From the NCBI GenBank assembly GCA_902470925.1, contig CABRIF010000119.1, positions 1-6,785 on the forward strand: DNA of 6,785 nucleotides, written 5' to 3'. How positions within the stretch are numbered: the first letter of the stretch is position 1; every line of letters starts with the position of its first letter. Below, in pieces: positions 1 through 6,739 of the stretch. The notes under the pieces are model-generated. The model did no database searches and was not told where the DNA came from. It was given only the letters and a program-made list of their open reading frames with translations. The position numbers were made by a program, and so were the translations under genes. This DNA is from an uncultured Collinsella sp. (lineage in GTDB: Bacteria > Actinomycetota > Coriobacteriia > Coriobacteriales > Coriobacteriaceae).

Positions 1-51
1 CGCTCCGTACCTGCCCCCTTCCCCGCTTGCCGGCTCCGTCGAAAGGCACCC

Positions 52-1371
52 ATGAACCTGCACGTCGAAACCATGACCTACGGCCCCGATGCCATCGCGC
101 ACACCCCGGAGGGCAAGGCGGTCTTCGTCTCCGGCGCCGTGGCAGGCGACACCGTCGAGGCGCGCATCGTCGAGGACGGCCCGTCGTTTTCCCGTGCGGT
201 CGCCGAGACGATCGTGGAGCCCTCGCCTGAGCGCACGACGTCGCCGTGTCCCTATGCGAGTGTCTGCGGCGGCTGTCCGTGGGGCGAGCTTTCCGAACAG
301 GCCCAGCTCGCCGCCAAGGAGGAGAACCTGCGCTCCGCGCTTGCCCGCATCGGCAAATTCAGTGCCGACGACATCGAGCGTCTCGTCCGCCCCATTCGCC
401 ACACCAAGGACGCCTGGGGCTACCGCAACAAGATCGAGCTCGCCCCGGTGCGCGAGGCGGGTCGGTTCCGCCTGGGCCTGCACGGGCGCAATCCCGAGCA
501 GGTCATCAAGGTAGACGCCTGCCCGCTGTTTGACAAAAAGCACGGCCGTGCGATCAAAGCCGTCGCCGGCGCGCTCGGCTACCTGGGCAACTCGCGCGAC
601 CTGCACCTCGAGCGCGTGGGCATCAGGGCGAGCCGGCGCACCGGAGCCCTCGAGGTCGCCCTGTGGACGCCTACGGGCTCCTTCCCGCGCGCGCAGGTAT
701 CGCGCGTGTTGCGAGACGCCGTGCGCGCCACGAGCGTGGTGCGCGTCATGTCGAAGGGCGACACGCGCGCCCGCAAGGTGGCGGGCGTGGAGGCGCTCGA
801 CGGCCAGGGATCCTGGACCGAGAAGATCGGCTCCGAGCAGATGCGGCTGTCGGCGCCCTCCTTCTTCCAGGTGAACACCAAGGCGGCCGAGATCTTGATC
901 GACCTGGTCATGGAGGCGCTCGACCCGCAGCCCCACGAGCTCGGCATCGACCTGTACTGCGGCGCCGGCACCTTCACCCTGCCGCTCGCGCGCCGCTGCG
1001 AATACGTCAGCGCCGTGGAATCTTACGGCCCGTCCGTGCGCGACCTGCGCCGCAACCTCGAGATCGCCCATCTGGACAACGTCGATGTGATCGGCGGCGA
1101 CGCGGTACGCGAGTTCCCCGACGAGGATGCCGACGTACTTGTGGTCGACCCGCCCCGAGCCGGGCTGGCGCGCGAGGCCGTCGAGCTCATCGCCAGCACG
1201 AGCGCGCGCGACGTGGCCTACGTGTCCTGCGACCCGGCCACCCTCGCCCGCGACCTGCGCCGCTTCGTGGACGAGGGCACCTTTGCACCCGTGAGCGCCA
1301 CGCCGGTGGACCTCTTCCCCCAGACCTTCCACTGCGAGACGGTCGTCCATCTCACCCGCACGCGGCGGTAG
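52..1371 (+). CDS. rlmD: 23S rRNA (uracil-C5)-methyltransferase, RlmD/RumA family
   Basis: This SAM-dependent RNA methyltransferase (439 aa, normal for the family) adds a methyl group to C5 of a uridine, most likely U1939 of 23S rRNA, in the cytoplasm. Residues 1-55 form an N-terminal TRAM-like RNA-binding domain. C66, C72, C75 (in CGGC) and C157 match the four ligands of the family's [4Fe-4S] cluster. The Rossmann methyltransferase domain follows, with FFQVN (271-275), the SAM loop DLYCGAGTF (300-308) and DPPRAGL (366-372). The nucleophilic cysteine is C393 in VSCDPATLARD, and the general base is probably E429 in FHCET. AAAGG at 42-46, 5 nt before the ATG, supports this start. The family is certain. 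The exact target is less so, because RlmCD (U747 and U1939) and TrmA share the same motifs, although the iron-sulfur cysteines favour RumA over TrmA. Confidence 0.93.
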   Translation: MNLHVETMTYGPDAIAHTPEGKAVFVSGAVAGDTVEARIVEDGPSFSRAVAETIVEPSPERTTSPCPYASVCGGCPWGELSEQAQLAAKEENLRSALARIGKFSADDIERLVRPIRHTKDAWGYRNKIELAPVREAGRFRLGLHGRNPEQVIKVDACPLFDKKHGRAIKAVAGALGYLGNSRDLHLERVGIRASRRTGALEVALWTPTGSFPRAQVSRVLRDAVRATSVVRVMSKGDTRARKVAGVEALDGQGSWTEKIGSEQMRLSAPSFFQVNTKAAEILIDLVMEALDPQPHELGIDLYCGAGTFTLPLARRCEYVSAVESYGPSVRDLRRNLEIAHLDNVDVIGGDAVREFPDEDADVLVVDPPRAGLAREAVELIASTSARDVAYVSCDPATLARDLRRFVDEGTFAPVSATPVDLFPQTFHCETVVHLTRTRR

Positions 1372-1386
1372 ATGCCGCATCTTCCC

Positions 1387-1424
1387 GCTGTTGCCCCGCA
1401 GCGCTGCGGGGTATAACCAACAGC
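1387..1424 (+). promoter_or_regulatory. Two-part hairpin in the rlmD to DJ-1 gap
   Basis: An 18-bp perfect palindrome, CCCCGCAGCGCTGCGGGG (1394-1411), is flanked directly by GCTGTTG (1387-1393) and, after a 6-nt bulge, its complement CAACAGC (1418-1424). This gives a 14-bp stem capped by GCGC. It starts 15 nt after the rlmD stop and ends 31 nt before the next ATG. There is no T-run after it, so it is not a canonical intrinsic terminator. It could be a factor-dependent terminator, an mRNA stability element or a leader structure. The bulge reads TATAAC (1412-1417), which resembles a -10 box. TTGCCC at 1391-1396 would be a poor -35 with a short 15-nt spacer, so a promoter here is only a weak suggestion. 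Confidence 0.45.
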
Positions 1425-1455
1425 AGCCGAAATCATTGTCTGGAAAGGAACCGCC

Positions 1456-2001
1456 ATGGCTGGAGTTGCCGTACTTGCCGCCGATGGATTCGAGACCATC
1501 GAGTGCCTGACTGTTGTCGACGTCCTGCGCCGCGGGGGCGTGCGCGCCACCCTCGTGTCGGTGATGGATACGCGCGAGGTGGTGACCTCGCAGCAGATTC
1601 CGGTCACCTGCGACTGCACCTTCGACGAGATCGACTTCACCGACTACGACTACGTGGTGCTGCCCGGCGGCATGCCCGGCGCCACCAACCTGCGCGCCGA
1701 TGCGCGCGTGTGCGACCTGGTGCGCGAGTTCGCCGCCACCAAGCACGTCGCCGCCATCTGCGCCGCACCGTTCATCCTGGCCGAGCTCGGCGTGCTTGAG
1801 GGCCATCGCGCCACCTGCTTCCCCGGCTTCGAGCACGATTTCCCCGCCGGCTCCTTTGCCGGCGAGCGCACGGTCGTGCGCGACGGCAACATCATCACCG
1901 CATCCGGCATGGGCCAGGCGCTCCCATTCGCCCTTGCCATCCTCGATGACATCGCGGGCGAGGTTGCCGTGGCCAAGGTGCGCGACAGCATCCAGCTGTA
2001 G
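1456..2001 (+). CDS. DJ-1/YajL family protein (DJ-1/PfpI superfamily)
   Basis: This small cytosolic protein (181 aa, the usual length) belongs to the DJ-1/ThiJ/PfpI superfamily. The nucleophile-elbow cysteine is C102 in AAICAAP. The conserved acidic partner is E16 in GFETIE, equivalent to human DJ-1 E18. LPGGMPG (69-75) forms the conserved glycine turn near the active site. The layout fits the DJ-1/YajL branch rather than the PfpI/YhbO protease-like branch. Family members are linked to oxidative-stress protection, cysteine redox sensing and glyoxalase or deglycase activity, but the true activity is debated and cannot be read from this sequence. AAAGGA (1444-1449), 6 nt before the ATG, supports the start. 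The stop lies 9 nt before the maf start, so the two genes are probably one transcript. Confidence 0.9.
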   Translation: MAGVAVLAADGFETIECLTVVDVLRRGGVRATLVSVMDTREVVTSQQIPVTCDCTFDEIDFTDYDYVVLPGGMPGATNLRADARVCDLVREFAATKHVAAICAAPFILAELGVLEGHRATCFPGFEHDFPAGSFAGERTVVRDGNIITASGMGQALPFALAILDDIAGEVAVAKVRDSIQL

Positions 2002-2010
2002 GGGGCCCGG

Positions 2011-2583
2011 ATGATCCTCGCCTCCCAATCGCCCCGCCGCATCGAGCTCATGCGCGAGGCCGGCTATGACATCCGCGTGATCCCAGCCGACATCGACGAA
2101 ACCCCGCTGCCCGACGAGACGCCCCTCGCCCTGGTCGAGCGCCTGGCGCGCGCCAAAGCGCAGGCTGTGGCCGCCCTGCCCGGCAACGCGGGCGAGACGG
2201 TTCTCGCCGCCGATACCATCGTGGCGCTCGACGGGGTGCTGCTCGGCAAACCTGCAGACGATGCCGAGGCGAAACGCATGCTGCGGCGCCTGTCCGGCCG
2301 CACGCACCAGGTTGCCACCGGCGTGTGCATCGCGCGCGGAGCGGAACGCCGCTCGTTTGTTGACGTCACCGACGTGACCTTCTTCGAGCTGACCGATGCC
2401 CAGATCGACGCCTATGTTGCCAGCGGCGAGCCGCGGGACAAGGCCGGTGCCTACGGCATCCAGGGCGCCGGTGGCCGTCTGCTGGTGGAGCGCATCGCCG
2501 GCGACTTCTACAACGTCGTGGGCCTGCCCATCGCCAAGGTGGTCCGCGCGCTCGATAGCCCCTCGTCTTTATCAACTGCATGA
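2011..2583 (+). CDS. maf: Maf nucleoside triphosphate pyrophosphatase (dTTP/UTP type)
   Basis: This cytosolic house-cleaning enzyme (190 aa) hydrolyses non-canonical and some canonical nucleoside triphosphates to the monophosphate and pyrophosphate. The N-terminal ASQSPRR (4-10) is the family phosphate-binding signature. AADTIV (66-71) carries the catalytic D68. KPADDAEA (80-87), LSGRTHQVATGV (94-105), DKAGAYGIQG (143-152) and GDFYNVVGLP (164-173) complete the active site. The intact DKAGAYGIQG block resembles the YhdE subgroup (dTTP, UTP and modified pyrimidines) and not YceF (m7GTP). Members have also been connected to septum inhibition and division control, which the sequence cannot test. 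The G-rich run at 2001-2005, overlapping the end of the upstream stop codon, is the likely ribosome site and suggests translational coupling to the DJ-1 gene. A 109-bp palindrome begins 13 nt after the stop. Confidence 0.93.
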   Translation: MILASQSPRRIELMREAGYDIRVIPADIDETPLPDETPLALVERLARAKAQAVAALPGNAGETVLAADTIVALDGVLLGKPADDAEAKRMLRRLSGRTHQVATGVCIARGAERRSFVDVTDVTFFELTDAQIDAYVASGEPRDKAGAYGIQGAGGRLLVERIAGDFYNVVGLPIAKVVRALDSPSSLSTA

Positions 2584-2595
2584 AACAACCGCCCT

Positions 2596-2704
2596 CCAGA
2601 CGGACATATAAGGTCCGTCGCGAGTTCCGCACGAGCCGGAGCGCCCAGTGGGCGCTCCGTGCGAGCAGGATTGTCTGAGCAGCGGATCTTATATGTCCGT
2701 CTGG
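2596..2704. repeat. 109-bp nested palindromic element
   Basis: Arms of 22 nt at 2596-2617 (beginning CCAGACGGACATATAAG) and 2683-2704 are inverted copies matching at 21 of 22 positions. The single difference becomes a G-U pair in + strand RNA. Inside the 65-nt spacer is a second perfect inverted repeat, CGGAGCGCCC (2637-2646) and GGGCGCTCCG (2650-2659), around an AGT loop. The AT-rich core of the arms stands out in a GC-rich neighbourhood. The element fills most of the gap between maf and the peptidase gene, ending 17 nt before the AAGGAG ribosome site. There is no T-run for an intrinsic terminator and no clear target-site duplication. It could be an ERIC-like intergenic repeat, a small non-autonomous mobile element, or an RNA or operator control region. 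Copy number in the genome would decide between these. Confidence 0.7.
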
Positions 2705-2733
2705 CCCAGGCCCGTTGATTCAAGGAGCGCACC

Positions 2734-3744
2734 ATGGCGTTGACGCCCATCTCCATCACGTCCATCCCCGGTTTCCGCTTCGGCCACTGGACCGATACCG
2801 AAGCGGCAACCGGCTGCACGGCGATCGTGGCGCCCGAAGGCGCTGTCGGCGGCGTGGACGTACGCGGCGGCGCGCCCGCCAGCCGCGAGACCGACCTGCT
2901 GCGCCCCGAGAACACCGTTGACGCCGTGCATGCGGTCATGCTTGCCGGCGGCTCCGCGTACGGGCTCGAGGCCGCCTCGGGCGCGATACGCGAACTCGAG
3001 GCGCGCGGCATCGGCCTCGACGTGGGCGTGGGCCGCGTGCCCATCGTATGCTCCAGCTGCCTGTTCGACCTCGCCTTCGGCAGCGCCACGGTGCGGCCCG
3101 ACGCGAGCGCGGGCGCCCACGCGGTGCGCGCCGCCCTCGACAGCGCTGCGGCCGCTCCGCTCGCCGAGGGCTCCGTCGGCGCCGGGACCGGTGCCACCGT
3201 GGGCAAGCTCGCCGGCCCGGCGCGGGCCATGAAAGGCGGCCTGGGGGCGCGGGCCTTCGCACTCGGACCGCTGCAAGTCGGTGCGGTGGCAGCGGTGAAC
3301 GCGGTGGGCAACGTCGTCGACCCCGCCACGCTTGCGCCGGTCGCCGGCATGCGTGCCGCCGAGGACAACTGCGAGATCCTCGACATGGAAACGGCGATGC
3401 TCGCCATGGCGTCGCAGCTCACCATGCCGCTCGATCGCACGAACACCACCATCTCGTGCATCGTCACCAACGCCGTGCTCACCAAGGCGCAGGCAACCAA
3501 GGTGGCGCAGATGGCCGCCGACGCCTACGCCCACACCATCCGGCCCACCCACACCACCAACGATGGCGACACCGTCTACGTGCTGGCCAGCGGCGCAATC
3601 GAGCCTGGCGCCTGCGCCCAGCTTCCCCTCGATCTCATCGGGCTCGTGGCGACGCGCGCCCTCGAGGCAGCCATCGTCGCGGGCTGCACCGAGGCGGACG
3701 GCATGCACGGCCTGCCGGCACACCGAGACCTCGCCGGCGCCTAG
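2734..3744 (+). CDS. P1 (DmpA/NylC, S58) family peptidase
   Basis: This 336-aa enzyme belongs to the N-terminal-nucleophile hydrolase family that includes the aminopeptidase DmpA, beta-peptidyl aminopeptidases and the nylon-oligomer hydrolase NylC. Such enzymes are made as a precursor that cuts itself into two chains, freeing a Ser or Thr as nucleophile. Visible family blocks are AGGSAYGLEA (71-80), VGAGTGATVGK (148-158), RTNTTISCIVTNA (235-247) and NDGDTVYVLASG (276-287). By comparison with NylC (Asn266-Thr267), N237-T238 is the likely self-cleavage site and T238 the nucleophile. No signal peptide is visible, so it should act in the cytoplasm. AAGGAG (2722-2727), 6 nt before the ATG, fixes the start. 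Its substrate is unknown; short peptides or amides are plausible. A long antisense open frame over this gene is a GC-rich shadow. The palindromic element lies just upstream. Confidence 0.88.
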   Translation: MALTPISITSIPGFRFGHWTDTEAATGCTAIVAPEGAVGGVDVRGGAPASRETDLLRPENTVDAVHAVMLAGGSAYGLEAASGAIRELEARGIGLDVGVGRVPIVCSSCLFDLAFGSATVRPDASAGAHAVRAALDSAAAAPLAEGSVGAGTGATVGKLAGPARAMKGGLGARAFALGPLQVGAVAAVNAVGNVVDPATLAPVAGMRAAEDNCEILDMETAMLAMASQLTMPLDRTNTTISCIVTNAVLTKAQATKVAQMAADAYAHTIRPTHTTNDGDTVYVLASGAIEPGACAQLPLDLIGLVATRALEAAIVAGCTEADGMHGLPAHRDLAGA

Positions 3745-3887
3745 GCACATCCCCCGCCGCGTCGCACCTGACGACGTGCGCCGACGCCCGCATGCGCTCC
3801 ACAAGGTCCACAACCCGAACCGGTATCCTTGGTACTTCGCAAAAACCAACCACGCAGGCGATGCCATCTCCCGCGTTCCGTACATGC

Positions 3888-3893
3888 GAAGGG
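3888..3893 (+). promoter_or_regulatory. Ribosome binding site that sets the transporter start
   Basis: GAAGGG lies 5 nt before the ATG at 3899. The same frame stays open far upstream, through the peptidase gene, and an earlier in-frame ATG exists at 3884. That ATG has no purine-rich site before it, so 3899 is the better start. Confidence 0.65.
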
Positions 3894-3898
3894 TCTCC

Positions 3899-5350
3899 AT
3901 GTCTGCCCACCACACCGACCGCTTGACCGCTCCCCAACCGCAGCGCGCCGAGGGCGGCGGCATCGGCCTTGTCGGCCTGATCGCCATCGTCATCAGCTCA
4001 TCCATCGGCTCGGGCGTGTTCGCGCTGTCGACCGACATCTCGTCGCAGGCCGCGCCCGGCCCCGCCCTGCTCGCCTGGCTCATCACCGGCATCGGCTTCA
4101 TGGCACTCGCCCGCACCTTCGGCCGGCTCTCCCTGGTGCGCCCCGACCTCAATGGCATCGTTGCCTACGCGCAGGAGGGCTTCGGCCCGTTTGCCGGCTT
4201 CATCTCGGGCTGGGGCTACTGGCTGTCCATCTGGATCGGCAACGTGGCGTTCGGCGTGATGTTCGTCACCGCCATCGGCTATTTCTACCCGCCGTTTGCC
4301 GGGGCGCTCACCCCGGCCGGCGTCGCCGTCATCTCGCTGCTGAACTGGGGCATGGTCTGGCTGGTCAACCGCGGTGTGGAGGAGGCCAGCATCGTCAACG
4401 CCATCGTGATGGCCTGCAAACTCATACCCATCTTCGTCTTCATCGTCACCATGGCGCTGCTGTTCGACGGGCGGCTGTTCACCGCCGATTTCTGGGGCAC
4501 GCTCGCCGGCAACCTCACCGCCTCGGCGCAAGCGGGCGGCCTCGACTCGATTTCCGAGCAGATCGTGGGCTGCCTCGTGGTCATGATGTGGGTCTTCGTG
4601 GGCATGGAGGGCGCCACGGTCCTGGGGCACCGCGCCCGTCGCAAGGCGGACGTCTCGCGCGCCACCATCCTGGGCACCTTCGCCCTCGTGCTCATCTATG
4701 TCGCCGCCTCCATCCTCCCCTACGGCTTCATGACGCGCGCCCAGATAGCCGCCCTCGATGCCCCTTCGATGATCTATCTGTTCCGTGCGGCGGCCGGGGA
4801 CGCAGGCGGCGCGTTCATCGCCGTCGGCCTGATCGTCTCCATCCTGGGGGCATGGCTGTCCTACACCATCTTGGCTTCGGAGGCCATGCAGTCCATGGCC
4901 GAGATGCACCTGCTGCCGCACCTGTTCGCCCGCAAGAACCGCCATGGCGCCCCGGTAGCGAGCTTAATCGCCACGGGCACCATGATCCAGGCGCTCACCC
5001 TCACCATGCTGTTGGCAGAACGCGCCTATGAGTTCGCCTATTCGCTGTGCACGATGGTCATCATGCCGGCGTGGGCGCTTGCAGCCGCCTATATGATCGT
5101 CTGCAGTCTGCGCGAACGCACACCCGGCCGCCTGGTCGATGCGACCGTCGCGACGATAGCGGTGGTGTTCCTCGCGGCGGCCACCGTCATCGCCGGCATC
5201 GACATGCTCGTTTTGAGCTCGCTTGCCTACGTGCCCGGCATCATCCTGTACGCCATCGCGCGCCGCCGCTTCGAGCTGCCCATCATGCAGACGACATTCG
5301 AATACGCCCTCGGGGCACTCATCCTGCTTGCGCTGATCAGCGTGTTCTAG
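3899..5350 (+). CDS. APC-superfamily amino-acid antiporter, arginine/ornithine type
   Basis: This 483-aa integral membrane transporter belongs to the basic amino acid/polyamine antiporter (APA) group. After a short hydrophilic tail (1-20), the first membrane segment carries the substrate-loop motif SSSIGSGVFALS (33-44). Further hydrophobic segments lie at about 55-72, 98-130, 138-157, 163-189, 222-242, 256-275, 302-325, 352-373, 380-402, 414-433, 435-453 and 466-483. Family-like blocks include GWGYWLSIWIGNV (104-116), GMEGATVLGHRARRKADV (235-252) and LSSLAYVPGIILY (439-451). Together they resemble ArcD-like arginine/ornithine exchangers. No arginine deiminase genes are in view, so the substrate is inferred, and lysine/cadaverine or another cationic pair is possible. 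No clear terminator separates it from the peptidase gene 154 nt upstream, so co-transcription is possible. It converges on the glycosyltransferase gene. Confidence 0.87.
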   Translation: MSAHHTDRLTAPQPQRAEGGGIGLVGLIAIVISSSIGSGVFALSTDISSQAAPGPALLAWLITGIGFMALARTFGRLSLVRPDLNGIVAYAQEGFGPFAGFISGWGYWLSIWIGNVAFGVMFVTAIGYFYPPFAGALTPAGVAVISLLNWGMVWLVNRGVEEASIVNAIVMACKLIPIFVFIVTMALLFDGRLFTADFWGTLAGNLTASAQAGGLDSISEQIVGCLVVMMWVFVGMEGATVLGHRARRKADVSRATILGTFALVLIYVAASILPYGFMTRAQIAALDAPSMIYLFRAAAGDAGGAFIAVGLIVSILGAWLSYTILASEAMQSMAEMHLLPHLFARKNRHGAPVASLIATGTMIQALTLTMLLAERAYEFAYSLCTMVIMPAWALAAAYMIVCSLRERTPGRLVDATVATIAVVFLAAATVIAGIDMLVLSSLAYVPGIILYAIARRRFELPIMQTTFEYALGALILLALISVF

Positions 5351-5379
5351 CGCACCCGCAACCAGCTGCCGCGTCGAGC

Positions 5380-5445
5380 CGCATGCAAACACGGGTGTGC
5401 GGGCTCCAGGAGGCACATGCAAGCCCGCGCGCCCAAACGCATGCG
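5380..5445. terminator. Candidate bidirectional terminator hairpin between convergent genes
   Basis: A 13-bp stem pairs 5393-5405 (GGGTGTGCGGGCT) with 5422-5434 (AGCCCGCGCGCCC), including two G-U pairs, around a 16-nt loop. Beyond an internal loop, 5380-5386 and 5439-5445 (CGCATGC and GCATGCG) add 7 bp. It sits 30 nt after the transporter stop and 42 nt past the glycosyltransferase stop, where both transcripts should end. There is no strong U-tract on either strand; the minus-strand side has only GTGTTTGC. It is therefore an atypical terminator or a transcript-end structure. Confidence 0.45.
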
Positions 5446-5486
5446 AGCGGCGTCAATCAGTCTATCGACACCGCCCGCACGTTCCG

Positions 5487-6566
5487 CTAGTTGAATTTGA
5501 AGATCTTGCCCGCCAGGTGGTACAGGCCGATGGTGGTCTTTTCTCCCAGCTTGCCCGGAAGGTTGGTGCCGATGCCCACCACGCCGTGACGCGCATGGCG
5601 GTACATCCGCGCATCGTAGGCGCGCAGGTCACCCCAAAGCCGGACAAGCTCATCGTCGATGCCGGGCTTGTCGGACAGCTTGGTGAACACCGAGCAAATC
5701 GCCATCATCATGGTGAAGTACCCCATCATGTAGGCGCGCAGCTTGGGCTGCGGCACATCCTCATACAGATGGAAGGCCTCCATCATGATGCGCGTGATGC
5801 GGTACTGCTGGTCCAAGCGCTTCACCATCGTGGCCTCGTTGACGCTTTGGCCCTCGCGGCCGATGAAGTACCGGTACAGGTCGATATCGGCGTAGTAGAG
5901 CGTCTCGCAGTGCGGCAGGGGCACGTAGGCGTAGATGTTGTCCACATAGAAGGTGTGCGCCGGCAGGGGCAGGTCGTGGGCGCGCAGCACGTCGGTGCGG
6001 TAGCACAGGGAGTGCATGAGCAGGTTCTGGTCGGGGCGGAACCGGCCGATCTCGTCCCATCCGAACACCCGCTTGCGCGGCAGCGCCGTGCGGTAGTTGA
6101 TGGCGGTGTGCGTGCCCTCATAGACCTTCTCGTACACGTAGTTGGAGATGAACAGGTCCACGCGCATGGCGCGCTCCTCGAAGCCACGCAGGATGGACAG
6201 CATCGTGGAGAGGGCCGCCGCATCGAGCCAATCGTCGGAGTCGACCACCTTGTAGTAGGTGCCCCGTGCCTCGCGCAGACCCGCGAGCACCGCCATGCCG
6301 TGTCCGCCGTTTTCCTGGTGCACCGCGCGCACGATCCCGGGGTAGCGCGCCTCCCATTCATCGGCCTTCGCGGGCGTCTCATCGACGCTGCCGTCGTCCA
6401 CGATGATGATCTCGACATCGGGGGCGTAGTGGGAGCCCACAAGGATCGAGGTGACGCAGCGGTCGATGTCGGCGGCGGCGTTGTAGCTCGGGATGCCGAA
6501 GGTGATGACCTTGCGGATCGGGCCGGCAGAAGCCGCAGATGCAGGCTGGTTGGTGGGATTAGGCAT
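5487..6566 (-). CDS. Family 2 glycosyltransferase (surface polysaccharide)
   Basis: This 359-aa enzyme has an N-terminal GT-A domain of family GT2, which transfers a sugar from a nucleotide-sugar donor, usually at the inner face of the membrane. ITFGIPSYNA (21-30) starts the Rossmann-like fold, IIIVDDGS (53-60) binds the nucleotide, and VVDSDDW (107-113) holds the metal-binding DxD. QENGGHGMAVL (84-94) is another typical GT2 block. The C-terminal part (about 200-359) is rich in aromatic and basic residues, has no obvious membrane segment, and is not recognised as a named domain. The ATG overlaps the end of glf by 8 nt and has no good ribosome site (CTCCTGCC precedes it), which suggests translational coupling. 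The partnership with glf makes a galactofuranosyltransferase role plausible, but this is inference; acceptor and linkage are unknown. Confidence 0.88.
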   Translation of the reverse strand: MPNPTNQPASAASAGPIRKVITFGIPSYNAAADIDRCVTSILVGSHYAPDVEIIIVDDGSVDETPAKADEWEARYPGIVRAVHQENGGHGMAVLAGLREARGTYYKVVDSDDWLDAAALSTMLSILRGFEERAMRVDLFISNYVYEKVYEGTHTAINYRTALPRKRVFGWDEIGRFRPDQNLLMHSLCYRTDVLRAHDLPLPAHTFYVDNIYAYVPLPHCETLYYADIDLYRYFIGREGQSVNEATMVKRLDQQYRITRIMMEAFHLYEDVPQPKLRAYMMGYFTMMMAICSVFTKLSDKPGIDDELVRLWGDLRAYDARMYRHARHGVVGIGTNLPGKLGEKTTIGLYHLAGKIFKFN

Positions 6567-6739
6567 GGCAGGAGATGATCTCGTCGGACAGGTTCAGGGC
6601 GGAGGCGGTCACCGCGTCCATGTCGTAGTAGCGGTATTCGGCCAGGCGGCCCACCGGGTGGAAATTCGTGATGTTGGCCACGCGCTCGAGGTAGCGCTCG
6701 TACAGCGCGCGGTTCTCGGGGTCGAGGATCGCATAGTAG
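6559..6739 (-). CDS. glf: UDP-galactopyranose mutase, C-terminal fragment
   Basis: Only the last 59 or so residues are present, beginning YYAILDPENRALYERY and ending EIISCHA. The block VGRLAEYRYYDMD is the hallmark C-terminal FAD-binding region of Glf, the flavoenzyme that converts UDP-galactopyranose to UDP-galactofuranose for cell-surface glycans. The full protein is usually about 370-390 aa, so some 300 residues are missing. The cut is artificial: the genomic DNA stops at 6739, where adapter sequence begins, so this is a contig-end partial gene and not a pseudogene. A reading frame running on to 6768 would add MGSEMCIRDS, which is translated adapter and must not be annotated. The TAA stop overlaps the start of the downstream glycosyltransferase by 8 nt, which indicates one operon. 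Confidence 0.85.

Noticed and set aside
1435..1442. ATTGTCTG shared with 2670-2677, both upstream of genes
   Set aside because: An 8-mer occurring twice, at different distances from the start codons, is too weak to call a regulatory motif.
2671..2695. Promoter from TTGTCT (2671) and TATATG (2690) before the peptidase gene
   Set aside because: The 13-nt spacer is too short, and the AT-rich box is explained by the inverted-repeat arm.
2596..2704. Classical MITE or IS with terminal inverted repeats
   Set aside because: No target-site duplication is visible at the borders and no second copy lies in this window, so mobility is left as a hypothesis only.
3759..3787. Possible terminator after the peptidase gene (GCGTCG paired with CGACGC)
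   Set aside because: The stem is short and bulged, has competing pairings and lacks a U-tract, so it is within what GC-rich DNA gives by chance.
3332..3898. Upstream extension of the transporter frame, giving a 672-aa protein
   Set aside because: The added residues run through the peptidase gene in another frame and are Ser/Pro/Arg-rich without domain character. A ribosome site at 3888-3893 and the family N-terminus support the start at 3899.
2689..4158. Minus-strand open frame of 489 codons opposite the peptidase gene
   Set aside because: It is antisense to a well-supported S58 gene, has a repetitive Gly/Ala/Arg/His composition typical of GC-rich shadow frames, and shows no recognisable domain or ribosome site.
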